A stretch of DNA of 64,000 nt from Hyphomonadaceae bacterium UBA1933 (GCA_002337085.1 DDFH01000006.1:1083098-1147097); one strand, 5' to 3'; positions 24,800-34,715 are shown, numbered from the stretch's first letter. Notes: generated by a model not told the origin, from the sequence alone. A program made the numbers and translations.

Positions 24800-26929
24800 A
24801 TGTCCTCTTTAAGTTCGATTATAAATATTGCCACTTCTGGGTTGTACACTGCGCAATCCGGTCTTAACGTCGTTTCGAAGAATGTCGCAAACGCGAATAC
24901 AGATGGCTATGTGCGTTTAGAACAACAACAATCAAACCTTAACTATGGTGGGATTAACGGCGGCGTTACTGTTGATGCAATTAGACGCGCCACAAATACA
25001 TTTCTTGAAGCGACCGCATTAAATGCAAACTCTGCTGAGGCAGGGGCGAGCGTAAAGTCGCAATATCTTGATTCATTGCAATCAATTTTTGGGGATCCGT
25101 CTGAAGATACTTCTATCTTCTCGACCCTTAATAATGCGCTTGCAAGTTTTGAGACTGCTGCATCGAACCCGACCTCTACAATTATTAAAAGCCAAATTAT
25201 TGCAAATTTGCAAAGTGCTTTAAGCCAATTAGGGCAGGCTTCACAACAAATTAAAAATACACAGAACCAGGTTGATAAGGATATTTCAAACAAAGTTGAT
25301 ACCGTCAACGGTCTTTTGAAAAACATCGTTGAGGCCAACTCAAAGGTTATTAGTGCGTCAATTACTGGTGATGCAACAGGTGCACAGGAAACCTTATCAA
25401 AATATATTAACCAACTTTCTGATCTTGTTGATATTAATGTTGATTATGCCAATGATGGTTCTGCAAAAGTTTATACAACCAACGGCATGTTCCTTGCCGG
25501 AACTACTGCTTCAACACTAGACTATTCATCACTTGATGGAAATTCAGACCCAAGCATTAATGTAAAGATTACGCCAAATTCAAGCCCAATGAATATTGAA
25601 AGCTCTATACAAAGTGGGTCGTTGCGTGGTTTGCTTGATTTACGAAATATAGATTTGCCAAAAATTTCCGAGGCGGTAAATCAATTTGCCGGTAAATATG
25701 CCGATGCGGTTAATAGTATTTATAACCTTAATGCGACTTTGCCTGCACTATCATCAACAACTGGAAGCGATACTGGGTTATTGGCAACAGACTCACTTGG
25801 TTTTACCGGAAATACTTCAATAGGTATCGTTGATTCAATCGGTACATTGGTTTCAAAAATAGCCATTGATTTTGACAACCTTACTATTTCAGTTGATGGT
25901 GGTGCTGCAACTTCGTTTGCAAATACTGTTGGTGGTTTTACTTCCGCTCTTAATACTGCGCTAGGTGCAAATGGAACCGCAAGTTTTGCAAATGGTAAGC
26001 TTAGCTTAACTGCATCTACTAGCGGTAATGGTTTGGTTTTTGACGAACCAGCAAGTGGTGGATCACTGCGTGGTGACAAGGCTTTTGCCCATTTCTTTGG
26101 CTTGAACAATCTTATTAGTTCAACAACCCCTACCTCTCCTGCGAGTGGTATAAAAGGAACTGATACTCATGGCTTTACTGCCGGTGATACTTTTACACTT
26201 GCTTTAAGTGACGGCAATGGAAAACCACTTTCAACCAAAACCATATCGATACCTTCTGGCACTTTTGACGATATAATTAGTGCGATGAATGATAATTCCA
26301 CTGGTTTTGGTATTTACGGGTCTTTTTCACTAAATTCCGATGGTTCATTACAATTTACCCAGTCAAACGGTGGGGCTGATTATAACTTTAATATGATTGA
26401 TGACAGTGAAAATCGTGGCACTACTTCTGTTTCGTTGGGGGAAATGCTAGGCTTTTCTGATGAAGCAAGAAATTCAATTGCACAAAGCCTTAGTGTTAAT
26501 TCCAAAGTTTCTACTAACCCATCATCACTGGCTCTTGCTACGACTGATTTGACCGCAACTAATGTTGGTTCAATCGCATTGGGTAAGAGCGATTCAAGTG
26601 GTGCGCAAGCGTTATTTAATGCAAGTGCGGTTAAATTAAATTTTTCATCTTCACCGCTTTCCAGTTCAAAAAGCACAATGACATTATCTGATTATATGTC
26701 ATCGGTTGCGGGTGACATTGGCACGAGAGCAGCAAATGCCGAAACTGCTGCTACTGCTGCGGCAAGTTTCAAAACCGATGCCAAAACTCGTCTTGCAAAT
26801 ACTGTTGGCGTAAATCTTGATGAAGAATTGGTGAAAATGACACAATTCCAACAGGCATATTCGGCATCGGCAAGAATGTTAAAAGCAGCCGATGAAATGT
26901 TCCAAACTTTATTAGATGCAGCAGGGTAG
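24800..26929 (+). CDS. flgK: Hook-filament junction protein FlgK
   Basis: A 709-residue axial protein. The N-terminus INIATSGLYTAQSGLNVVSK then NVANANTDGYVR and the C-terminus VNLDEELVKMTQFQQAYSAS, ARMLKAADEMFQTLLDA are the conserved FlgK helices. It is well above the usual 450-650 residues; the extra length is in the central region (about residues 330-600), which is Ser/Thr/Gly-rich and looks like one or two additional surface domains. It starts an operon with flgL behind a sigma-54 promoter. Confidence 0.95.
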   Translation: MSSLSSIINIATSGLYTAQSGLNVVSKNVANANTDGYVRLEQQQSNLNYGGINGGVTVDAIRRATNTFLEATALNANSAEAGASVKSQYLDSLQSIFGDPSEDTSIFSTLNNALASFETAASNPTSTIIKSQIIANLQSALSQLGQASQQIKNTQNQVDKDISNKVDTVNGLLKNIVEANSKVISASITGDATGAQETLSKYINQLSDLVDINVDYANDGSAKVYTTNGMFLAGTTASTLDYSSLDGNSDPSINVKITPNSSPMNIESSIQSGSLRGLLDLRNIDLPKISEAVNQFAGKYADAVNSIYNLNATLPALSSTTGSDTGLLATDSLGFTGNTSIGIVDSIGTLVSKIAIDFDNLTISVDGGAATSFANTVGGFTSALNTALGANGTASFANGKLSLTASTSGNGLVFDEPASGGSLRGDKAFAHFFGLNNLISSTTPTSPASGIKGTDTHGFTAGDTFTLALSDGNGKPLSTKTISIPSGTFDDIISAMNDNSTGFGIYGSFSLNSDGSLQFTQSNGGADYNFNMIDDSENRGTTSVSLGEMLGFSDEARNSIAQSLSVNSKVSTNPSSLALATTDLTATNVGSIALGKSDSSGAQALFNASAVKLNFSSSPLSSSKSTMTLSDYMSSVAGDIGTRAANAETAATAAASFKTDAKTRLANTVGVNLDEELVKMTQFQQAYSASARMLKAADEMFQTLLDAAG

Positions 26930-26941
26930 GGGGATTAAAAA

Positions 26942-27865
26942 ATGACAAGAATTTCTACTTTAACCATGCTAAACAGCAATACTCGTGGGCTTATTAATGC
27001 GCAAAACGCTGTTTATGAAGCGCAGACACAGCAATCAACTGAAAAAGTTGCTACCGATTTAAAAGGCTACGGTAATTCAGCGGGGGTTTTGGTTGACTCA
27101 CAATCATTTTTACAAAAATTAGATGTGCGTAACAATAACCTAAAAACACTTTCTTCACGTTCCGATATTGAATCTATTGCGTATGAAGGTTTTACCGATG
27201 CGATTTCATCAGTTCGCGACGCGTTGACTAATGCTCTTGCAAATAAAAATGGCGCGGGCTTATCAAGTGTGATTGAAGGTGCATTAGCAGATGCCATGTC
27301 ATCGGCAAATACACAATTTGATGGACAATATATTTTTGGAGGCGTTCGTGGTGATACGCAGCCAGTAACAACTGCAACACTTGACGCACTTGCTGCCCAA
27401 CCTAATACAGATGCAAATTGGACAGCGACCGGTGATACACGAAAAATTACCCTAAGTGATGGCAATACAATCGAGCTTAGCAAAAATGCCGAGGAAGTTT
27501 TCCGGCCATTTGTTGATTTTCTTCGTGGGATTAGGTCTTGGGAAAACTCTAATACTTCTCTTGATGGTAAACTTGATGATACGTCTTCGGCATATATTTC
27601 CAGTCTTTTGACAAATATCAAAACTATTCAAAGTGATGCTATTAATTATCAATCCGGTGCGGGTTTAGTGCAAAAGCAAATTGAAAATAAAATTACTGAA
27701 AACACTAACCAGCAAACCGTTGTTAAAACCGCCATTGGTAATGTTGTTGATGTCAATTTGGCCGAGGTGGCTGCAAAGCTTGTTGCCGCACAAACCCAGT
27801 ATCAAGCAATGGCATCAATCTTTTCACAGGTAAAATCACTTAACTTATTACCATATTTAAGCTAA
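26942..27865 (+). CDS. flgL: Flagellar hook-associated protein FlgL (HAP3)
   Basis: A 307-residue flagellin-like protein, 12 nt after flgK. It has the helical N-terminus (MLNSNTRGLINAQNAVYEAQ), FDGQYIFGGVRGDTQP typical of FlgL, and a C-terminal helix (LAEVAAKLVAAQTQYQAMAS) ending LLPYLS. It joins FlgK to the filament. Filament genes themselves are not in this window. Confidence 0.93.
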   Translation: MTRISTLTMLNSNTRGLINAQNAVYEAQTQQSTEKVATDLKGYGNSAGVLVDSQSFLQKLDVRNNNLKTLSSRSDIESIAYEGFTDAISSVRDALTNALANKNGAGLSSVIEGALADAMSSANTQFDGQYIFGGVRGDTQPVTTATLDALAAQPNTDANWTATGDTRKITLSDGNTIELSKNAEEVFRPFVDFLRGIRSWENSNTSLDGKLDDTSSAYISSLLTNIKTIQSDAINYQSGAGLVQKQIENKITENTNQQTVVKTAIGNVVDVNLAEVAAKLVAAQTQYQAMASIFSQVKSLNLLPYLS

Positions 27866-27914
27866 AGAGCATTTTTAAATTTTGCTGTGGACCTTGACTC
27901 CACTGGAGAATAAA

Positions 27915-29114
27915 ATGCTTTCTAGTTTTAATGACCCCATTGTTTCGGGGGATGTAACCTCTATTCCTAATATTGATTTGGGCTTTGATAAGCCAAGGAA
28001 TGAAACCCGCGTTGTTGTGGCAATGTCTGGCGGTGTTGATTCCTCGGTTTGTGCCGCATTGGTAAAGCTTGCGGGATATGAGACCATTGGCATAACTTTG
28101 CAATTATATGACCATGGCGCTGCTATTAAGAAGAAAAATGCCTGCTGTGCTGGTCAAGATATTTATGACGCAAAAATAATTGCCGATAAAATGGGTTTTC
28201 CCCATTATACACTTGACTATGAAAGCCGCTTTAAACAGTCAGTAATTGAGGATTTTGCCGATACCTATGTTTCTGGTGCAACGCCAATTCCGTGTGTTCG
28301 TTGTAATCAATCGGTTAAATTCCATGATTTGTTAAAGACAGCCAAAGCGCTTGGTGCTGATTGTATGGTTACCGGGCATTATGTGGCGCGGGTTGGCGGT
28401 ATTAATAGTGCAAAAATGTATCGTGCCAAAGACAGGGGGCGCGACCAATCTTATTTCCTTTTTGCAACCACCCAAGATCAGCTTGATTATTTACGTTTTC
28501 CATTAATGGATATTGATAAAGATGAAGTGCGCCGCATTGCAAACATCATTGGCCTTGACGTGGCAAATAAGCCCGATTCCCAAGATATTTGTTTTGTCCC
28601 TGAAGGGAAGTATCAAAATATCGTGCTTGGACTTCGTCCACAAGCTGGTCGTGGTGGGGATGTGGTTCATATTGATGGACGCGTGCTTGGGAAACATAAT
28701 GGCATAATTAATTACACGGTTGGGCAAAGGCGTGGCCTTGGCATTGCAACCGGCGAGCCAATTTATGTTGTTGCCCTTGATGCCCAAAACGCGCGGGTAA
28801 TTGTTGGCCCGCCAGAAGCCTTGGCAGTTAAGTCCTTGACCTTAAAAGAAGTGAATTGGTTGGGCGAAAAGCCAGTGACAGAAGATGCGCTTGACGGTTT
28901 AAAAGTTCTTGCCCGTGTGCGCTCAACGCGCCCGCCAATTCCTGCAAGGCTTTCAACAAAAGAGGGCTGGAAAATTATTTTTGAAAAACCCGAAACCGGC
29001 GTTGCCCCAGGGCAGGCATGTGTTCTATACGAACCTGATAGCTCAATTGGTGAATTAGGTGAACGCGTTCTTGGTGGTGGATTTATCGCCCAAACAATAA
29101 AAGTATGGGAATGA
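27915..29114 (+). CDS. mnmA: tRNA 2-thiouridylase MnmA
   Basis: A 399-residue enzyme that makes 2-thiouridine at the wobble position of tRNA-Lys, Glu and Gln. It shows the PP-loop AMSGGVDSSV, the conserved NACCAGQDIYDAK, the cysteine segment TPIPCVRCNQSVKF and the catalytic PDSQDICFVP, giving both active-site Cys residues. The C-terminal beta barrel (ARVRSTRPPIPARL, GVAPGQACVLYE) is complete. The ATG at 27915 has GGAG 8 nt upstream; an ATG-like start at 27882 adds 11 atypical residues. It is followed by a strong terminator. Confidence 0.96.
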   Translation: MLSSFNDPIVSGDVTSIPNIDLGFDKPRNETRVVVAMSGGVDSSVCAALVKLAGYETIGITLQLYDHGAAIKKKNACCAGQDIYDAKIIADKMGFPHYTLDYESRFKQSVIEDFADTYVSGATPIPCVRCNQSVKFHDLLKTAKALGADCMVTGHYVARVGGINSAKMYRAKDRGRDQSYFLFATTQDQLDYLRFPLMDIDKDEVRRIANIIGLDVANKPDSQDICFVPEGKYQNIVLGLRPQAGRGGDVVHIDGRVLGKHNGIINYTVGQRRGLGIATGEPIYVVALDAQNARVIVGPPEALAVKSLTLKEVNWLGEKPVTEDALDGLKVLARVRSTRPPIPARLSTKEGWKIIFEKPETGVAPGQACVLYEPDSSIGELGERVLGGGFIAQTIKVWE

Positions 29115-29115
29115 A

Positions 29116-29142
29116 AAAGGCGGCTTAAAAGCCGCCTTTAAA
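29116..29142 (+). terminator. Intrinsic terminator between mnmA and the lipoprotein gene
   Basis: Stem AAAGGCGGCTT with AAGCCGCCTTT around a 2-3 nt centre; the A/T flanks let it work in both directions for two convergent genes. Confidence 0.88.
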
Positions 29143-29144
29143 AT

Positions 29145-30194
29145 CTATTTCTTTTTCGGTGTTGTCTTTTTGACAGGTGCTGCCGGTTTTGCATCCTTGA
29201 ACTTAATAGGGATAGTAATCGAAGTTTCGCTTTTTTCCTTTTTGACAAGCGGTTTTGGATAACCCACAGCTTCGGCAAAGCAGTTTTTCATCTCATTCTG
29301 ACCATGCTCAGAAATACAGAAGGCATGTTCAAATGGGAATTTGGTTGCCGCCATACACATTCTCGCATTCAAATATGCGCGATATGCACATGATTGCCCA
29401 GAGCCAATTTTCATGGTTGAAAGCACTTCGCGGTCTGCACGCAAAATACGCAAAGCTGCCGCCGCCATAATATCATCGTTTACTTCGGCAATTGGAGTTG
29501 TCGCGACAACATCGCTTCCCGTGGTTGCAGTTTGCACGGGTGTATAATTTATGGTTTTAGGATCAAAATCAGACTGAGCAAGTGGAACTTCCCAATTTGA
29601 CGCCATTTTAGCAAGGTGAATTTGTTTGTCTTGTGGAACTTTTGCCCAAGAAGTAAGCTGTAAATCATATGCAGCCTTTTTTACAATTACTGAAGCACTG
29701 TCAATTTTTGCAAACTGCTCACCAACAGCTGTACCAGCATAAGTTTTTGCCTCAGAATAGCCAGGAATTGAGCGAACCATTGAAGGGTTGGCGGTAATTT
29801 TGGTAATCATACCATCACGACCATAAGACGCACCAATTTGTTCGATGCCATTACGGAATGCTTGTGAATTGGCGGCGGCAAGAATTGCATATGCTTTTGC
29901 GCCATCAATTGTTTCGGTACGTCCTAGAAGCGGCGCATTATCAATTGAATTGCCAATATTTACAGCAGTTGAAAGATTTGGCGTAGTCGCTGAGGTGGTT
30001 GCCGCATTGGCAAATTTTGGCAAGTAACCAGCAATATTAATAAGGCTTGTTGAAGATGATGTTTCAGGCATATTAGCAGGAATAACACTTGGTTTTTCGA
30101 CCACTTTTGGCGGCGGGGTAGGTGCTGCACTTTCGTTACAGCCTGTAAGTGCCGCAACAGATACTGTTAAAACTAAACCAATAAACTTCTTCAT
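29145..30194 (-). CDS. Putative lipoprotein of unknown function
   Basis: A 349-residue exported protein. The first 18 residues form a lipoprotein signal peptide ending in the lipobox LTGC (MKKFIGLVLTVSVAALTGC), followed by a Pro/Lys-rich linker. The rest is Ala/Thr/Ser-rich and mostly helical, with four Cys residues in the C-terminal third (SGQSCAYRAYLNARMCMAAT, HAFCISEHG, MKNCFAEAVG) that could form two disulfides, and a Lys/Pro-rich tail. I do not recognise the family. The ATG at 30194 is preferred over an upstream in-frame start because it places the signal peptide at the N-terminus. Confidence 0.7.
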   Translation of the reverse strand: MKKFIGLVLTVSVAALTGCNESAAPTPPPKVVEKPSVIPANMPETSSSTSLINIAGYLPKFANAATTSATTPNLSTAVNIGNSIDNAPLLGRTETIDGAKAYAILAAANSQAFRNGIEQIGASYGRDGMITKITANPSMVRSIPGYSEAKTYAGTAVGEQFAKIDSASVIVKKAAYDLQLTSWAKVPQDKQIHLAKMASNWEVPLAQSDFDPKTINYTPVQTATTGSDVVATTPIAEVNDDIMAAAALRILRADREVLSTMKIGSGQSCAYRAYLNARMCMAATKFPFEHAFCISEHGQNEMKNCFAEAVGYPKPLVKKEKSETSITIPIKFKDAKPAAPVKKTTPKKK

Positions 30195-30290
30195 TCCGAT
30201 ACCTTCCAAACGTGATTTACAGCAGCCCACAAGTAAAACCCAAATCAATCTATAAAATAATTCTACATAAACGATAAGATTAAAAATTCA

Positions 30291-31469
30291 TTATGCTTTT
30301 TCATTACTTTTTGCTAATAATGCAATTCCCATAATACCTGAAATGATTGAGCCTAAGAATACACCCATTTTCAATTCATTACTTATTATTTCGCCTTTAT
30401 CAGCATAGCTAAGGCCGCCTAAAAACAAACTCATGGTAAAGCCAATACCACACAATGCCCCCACGCCCAACAATTGACGCGTAGTGATATTTTCAGGAAT
30501 GCGTGCAAGCCCGATAATTTTCGAAAAATAAACCATGCTAAGGACACCGAGCGGTTTTCCAATACAAAGGCCGCAAACAATGGCAACCACTAATGGGCTT
30601 AGAATTGTTGAAAATCCCATCCCGTTAAAAGAAAAGCCCGCATGGGTTAGTGCAAATAACGGCATAATTGCATATTTTACCCATGCTGAAAAATCATCGT
30701 GAAGGTCTTCTAATGGGCTTTCAAAATCATCGCTGTTTGATTTTAGAGGGACGGTAATTGCGGTCATAACCCCTGCAAGAGTAGGGTGAAAACCACTTTG
30801 CAGCATGAATGCCCACATCACAAGTCCACCCATTACAAATACCCAAGGACGACGAATGCCAAGACGCGGTAGCGCAAGCAAAGCAACAAAGATTGCCAGC
30901 GACCATGAAAGCGCAACATAATCAATATTACCACTATATAATGCGGCAATTAAAACTACGGCCCCTAAATCATCAACAACAGCAAGGGTCAGGAGGAATA
31001 TTTTCAAACTTGAAGGAATGTTTTTTGCAACCACGGCTATTGCCGCAACGGCAAATGCGATATCGGTGGCAACGGGTATAGTCCAACCTTTTATTAAATC
31101 ATTATGACCCTCAAGCATTATAACGGCAATAAAAATAAGTGCCGGCATAATCATACCACCCAAAGCACCAAAAACCGGTAATGCAAGTTTTTTGGAATCT
31201 GATAATTCGCCTTCCATAATTTCTTTTTTAATTTCTAAACCAACATGAAAAAAGAAAATCGCCATCAGGCCATCTTTAACCCAATGCTTAACATCGGCAG
31301 TATGCGCCCAAGTTCCTAATTGAACAGGGATTTGATAATGAAGCCAGCTATCAAATGCACCAGCAAGCGGGGAGTTGGCAATAATAATTGAAATCAGCGC
31401 ACTTATGCCAAGTGTAATACCGGCGGCGGCTTCTAATTCAAAAAAGTTACGTATTTTTTGTAAGGGCAT
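30291..31469 (-). CDS. nhaA: Na+/H+ antiporter NhaA
   Basis: A 392-residue antiporter with about twelve membrane segments. The two key acidic sites are present: TDIAFAVAAIAVVAK (Asp133 of the E. coli protein) and LAVVDDLGAVVLIAALY (the Asp163-Asp164 pair). The pH-sensing N-terminal part (MAIFFFHVGLEIKKEIMEG) is conserved. It exports Na+ or Li+ in exchange for protons. An inverted repeat overlapping the ribosome binding site lies upstream. It is transcribed alone. Confidence 0.96.
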   Translation of the reverse strand: MPLQKIRNFFELEAAAGITLGISALISIIIANSPLAGAFDSWLHYQIPVQLGTWAHTADVKHWVKDGLMAIFFFHVGLEIKKEIMEGELSDSKKLALPVFGALGGMIMPALIFIAVIMLEGHNDLIKGWTIPVATDIAFAVAAIAVVAKNIPSSLKIFLLTLAVVDDLGAVVLIAALYSGNIDYVALSWSLAIFVALLALPRLGIRRPWVFVMGGLVMWAFMLQSGFHPTLAGVMTAITVPLKSNSDDFESPLEDLHDDFSAWVKYAIMPLFALTHAGFSFNGMGFSTILSPLVVAIVCGLCIGKPLGVLSMVYFSKIIGLARIPENITTRQLLGVGALCGIGFTMSLFLGGLSYADKGEIISNELKMGVFLGSIISGIMGIALLAKSNEKA

Positions 31470-31475
31470 AATATC

Positions 31476-31509
31476 TCTTTGGTATGAATATAATTAAGAT
31501 AGCCAAAGA
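31476..31509 (-). promoter_or_regulatory. Leader hairpin at the nhaA ribosome binding site
   Basis: TCTTTGG-TAT and ATA-G-CCAAAGA pair with one bulge, 7-40 nt upstream of the nhaA start, and enclose the AAAGAGA ribosome binding site in one arm. The rest of the 314-bp gap shows nothing further apart from the chemoreceptor terminator. I could not match it to a known riboswitch. Confidence 0.4.
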
Positions 31510-31733
31510 ATTAATATAGATTGTGGTTTATTAATGCAACCAAAACCGAACGCGATGTTCTGTTATTTTAGTGCCTCAATCGAGCAAATATTGGTTTTGT
31601 TATGCGCATGTTTTGCAGGGCAATAAGTGTGCTCATTCGTTGGTGTTGAACATATTGCTATTTATATTCTTAAATTAAAAAAATATGAAAAGCTTTTATT
31701 TGCAGCCTTTTATTAAATTTAACCAGTAATAAA

Positions 31734-31762
31734 AAAGGCCAAAGGTGATTTACCTTTGGCCT
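31734..31762 (-). terminator. Intrinsic terminator after the chemoreceptor gene
   Basis: Stem AAGGCCAAAGGT with ACCTTTGGCCTT, loop of five, A-run on the plus strand (T-run on the transcribed minus strand). It lies 22 nt beyond the stop codon at 31784. Confidence 0.9.
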
Positions 31763-31783
31763 TCACAATGTATTTTGAGTTAA

Positions 31784-33463
31784 TTATGAAGCCCGCAAGA
31801 ATTGGGTGAAGTTTACAACCTCTTTATTCAATTCATCGGTTTGTTTTGCCAAATGATCCGCAAGTTGCATCATATCTGCTGAAGCGGCACCAGTAAGCTC
31901 TGCTGCACGACCAACCCCAGAAATATTTTCAGTAACTTCCTGGGTTCCGTTTGCTGCCATTGAGGTATTGCTTGCAATTTCGCTGGTTGCTGTGCCTTGT
32001 TGTTCAACCGATGCTGCAACGCTTGAAGAAACGCTTCTAATCTCGCCAATGGTTCTAACAATTTTCTCAATAGATGCCACAGAACGATTGGTTGCACTTT
32101 GAATGCTTGTGATTGCTGAACTAATTTCTTCTGTTGCCTTGGTGGTTTGTCCTGCAAGTGTTTTAACCTCTTGGGCAACAACTGCGAAACCTTTGCCTGC
32201 CTCGCCCGCACGCGCTGCTTCTATTGTAGCGTTAAGGGCTAGAAGATTGGTTTGTTCTGCGATTTGATTAATCAAGCTAATCACATCACCAATCTTAGTT
32301 GCAAGTTTTGCAAGTTCGGTGATTTCACGTTCTGATATATCGGCTTCTAACGAAGCCTCGTCAGATACTTTTGCCGCAAGTCGCATCTGTTCAGAGATTT
32401 CTCTTACTGAAATTGATAATTCTTCAGTAGCAGAGGCAACATTCTGAACATTTTGCGATGATTCTTCTGCTGCAGAAGATACCGCCATTGATTGTCTTGC
32501 AGTCTCTTCTGCGGTGGCAGATAAATTATTGGATGCTTCGGTAAGGTCAGCAGAAGATTTAACAAACGCTTCGGTAATTCTTCCCATTTTTGCTTGGAAT
32601 TGATCGGCAATTGCATGACGTTCTTGAATTATTTTTTGGGCGTTTAACTCTTCCTGCCGTGCCGCATCTTTACGAAGTTGTTCCGCTTCTTTTAGATTGT
32701 CGCGGAAAACCAATAATGTTTTTGCCATATCGCCAATTTCATTATTATTTTCAGTATATTCAACTTTTGTATCAAGTTCACCAGCAGAAATCTTTTGCAT
32801 TGAGTTTTTGGTAATGTCCAATGCGTTGATAACTTGTTTATTGACAAATATGATGGAAATAAATGTTAGAATTATGCCGACAATTGATACCGCCAAGACA
32901 GTAATAATTGCTGTAATGAATGATTTTTGCGCGGTTTTATAATCATCTGCTGCACCAGCTTTATTCAAATTCACAAGCTGCATCAATATTGCAGAATAGC
33001 TATCGAATTGATTGCGAAGCTGGGTTTTATATTGTGCCGCCGCTTGTTCATTCAAATTCTGGCGCGAAAGGCCAATCACTTGTTTTTCGGTTGCAATATA
33101 TTGTGAATATTCTTTTTTGAATGAATTATATAATTCACGTTCTTTGGCAGATGAAATAAGCGTTTCATACTTATCCATTAATGCTTTGATATCAGATTTT
33201 CTGGCACTTATGTCACTTTCAGCACGTTTCATATCTTCTGCTGTTGTGCTCATGATATGGGTGCTTTCCGCAATTCTAAGGTCGGAGGTTGCGGTATTTA
33301 TTTCTTCAGTAAGCTGAATAGATGGTAGCCAATTATTGGAGATATTTTTAACATTATTATTTGTGTTATTAACCAAATAAAGGCCAACTGCACCAGTGAT
33401 GATAATCACCAGCAATAACGCCGACATGATGGTGAAAAGTGTTTTCTTTATCGTGAAATTCAT
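31784..33463 (-). CDS. Methyl-accepting chemotaxis protein
   Basis: A 559-residue transmembrane chemoreceptor. First membrane helix at about 8-32 (LFTIMSALLLVIIITGAVGL), a periplasmic four-helix bundle of about 150 residues, a second membrane helix at about 180-205, a HAMP domain (ALDITKNSMQKISAGELDTK) and a cytoplasmic signalling coil with the conserved hairpin tip EQTNLLALNATIEAARAGEA. No C-terminal CheR pentapeptide is seen. The ligand is unknown. The ATG at 33463 has AAGGG 7 nt upstream. No other che genes are in the window; it would feed the flagellar motor encoded nearby. Confidence 0.95.
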   Translation of the reverse strand: MNFTIKKTLFTIMSALLLVIIITGAVGLYLVNNTNNNVKNISNNWLPSIQLTEEINTATSDLRIAESTHIMSTTAEDMKRAESDISARKSDIKALMDKYETLISSAKERELYNSFKKEYSQYIATEKQVIGLSRQNLNEQAAAQYKTQLRNQFDSYSAILMQLVNLNKAGAADDYKTAQKSFITAIITVLAVSIVGIILTFISIIFVNKQVINALDITKNSMQKISAGELDTKVEYTENNNEIGDMAKTLLVFRDNLKEAEQLRKDAARQEELNAQKIIQERHAIADQFQAKMGRITEAFVKSSADLTEASNNLSATAEETARQSMAVSSAAEESSQNVQNVASATEELSISVREISEQMRLAAKVSDEASLEADISEREITELAKLATKIGDVISLINQIAEQTNLLALNATIEAARAGEAGKGFAVVAQEVKTLAGQTTKATEEISSAITSIQSATNRSVASIEKIVRTIGEIRSVSSSVAASVEQQGTATSEIASNTSMAANGTQEVTENISGVGRAAELTGAASADMMQLADHLAKQTDELNKEVVNFTQFLRAS

Positions 33464-33634
33464 AATTCTGCCCTTGTACAAAATTTGGACAAAATGATTA
33501 TGCCTGTATAACTTAATAATGGGTGAAACAGATGTGTAAAAATCGTAATATTTGCTGAAAAACTTATGGTTTTATCGGATTTAAGACGTTTGTATAATAC
33601 TGGTCACCAGAAAACAAAAAGATAAAATATGCGT

Positions 33635-34603
33635 CTAATGAAAATTATGGTTTAAGATATTTGTATAAATATCTTTGTTAATATTTCCACCTGATAGAAT
33701 AACGCCACACTTTTTACCCTTGTTTTGGTTTTTATGTTTTATCGCTGCTGCAAGTGGTGCAGCACCCGCACCTTCGGCAATATTATGAGTGGTAGAAAAA
33801 TAAAGGCGGATTGCGTCTGCAATTTCATTTTCTGAAACCGCAATCACATCATCGGCGCCGTTTTTAATAATTTCGAATGCTTCATCATGCGGCGTGCCAA
33901 CAGCCAAGCCATCGGCAAATGTATCGGTGGTTTTTGTTGGGATTATTTTGCCTGATTTATAACTTTGTTCATAGGCATTGGCTTTTTCCGCAACTACGCC
34001 AATGATTTTGGTTTTAAGCCCAAGCATATCGCGCACCAAAATATTGGCGCAAATTCCACTGCCCAAGCCAATTGGCACATAAATAACGTCAAGATTTTCA
34101 ACTGATTTCATAAATTCATAGGCATAGGTGGCAACGCCAATCACCAAATCATCATGGTATGAAGGCACAAAGTGATAATTATGTTCGCGTGAATGGCGCG
34201 CACAATTTGCCTTGGCTTCATCAAAACTCTTGCCGGATTTAAAAACATCTGCGCCAAAGGCCTCCATAGCGGCGTTTTTATCGGGGCAATTACATTCGGG
34301 AACGAAAATATGCGCCTTTTTACCAAAAATACGGCTAGCAAATGCGATAGACTGCCCATGATTGCCGCGCGTTGCAGAGATGAAATCATTGATATCACAA
34401 CATTCACCGAGGCGGTTATTAAGATATACAATCCCACCACGAATTTTAAATGCACCAGTTGGGGTATGGTTTTCATGCTTTACCCAAATTTCATTACCCG
34501 CAGCTTCATTCAAAAGTGACCATGAATATTGTGGGGTAGGGGGCATGAATTTATAGATCAAATCCTGTGCCGAATTTATATGATGTTCATGTATTCTGTT
34601 CAT
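33635..34603 (-). CDS. Threonine/serine dehydratase (PLP-dependent)
   Basis: A 322-residue fold-type II PLP enzyme. The PLP-binding Lys is in PTGAFKIRGG, with the phosphate-binding ATRGNHGQSIA loop and the C-terminal VILSGGNIN, the usual pattern of threonine ammonia-lyases. No C-terminal ACT domain is present, so this is the short catabolic-like form rather than the feedback-inhibited IlvA. It would yield 2-oxobutanoate from threonine (or pyruvate from serine). Related ectoine or threo-hydroxyaspartate ammonia-lyases cannot be excluded. The ATG at 34603 is chosen over an upstream TTG. Confidence 0.85.
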   Translation of the reverse strand: MNRIHEHHINSAQDLIYKFMPPTPQYSWSLLNEAAGNEIWVKHENHTPTGAFKIRGGIVYLNNRLGECCDINDFISATRGNHGQSIAFASRIFGKKAHIFVPECNCPDKNAAMEAFGADVFKSGKSFDEAKANCARHSREHNYHFVPSYHDDLVIGVATYAYEFMKSVENLDVIYVPIGLGSGICANILVRDMLGLKTKIIGVVAEKANAYEQSYKSGKIIPTKTTDTFADGLAVGTPHDEAFEIIKNGADDVIAVSENEIADAIRLYFSTTHNIAEGAGAAPLAAAIKHKNQNKGKKCGVILSGGNINKDIYTNILNHNFH

Positions 34604-34663
34604 TGTGCCAACCAAATCATTGAGCGGTAACGTAACAGAATATTATTACTGTTGTAAAGTTAT

Positions 34664-34687
34664 AAAACAGAATAGCATTCTGTTTTT
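34664..34687 (-). terminator. Intrinsic terminator after cobT
   Basis: Stem AAAACAGAAT with ATTCTGTTTT, 3-nt loop, flanked by T/A tracts, 29 nt beyond the cobT stop. Confidence 0.75.
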
Positions 34688-34715
34688 GATGAAATTAAAA
34701 GAATAAATATCTATT

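Noticed and set aside
31470..31783. Known nhaA-linked Li+ riboswitch upstream of nhaA
   Set aside because: I could not recognise the consensus of either nhaA motif; only a simple hairpin is reported.
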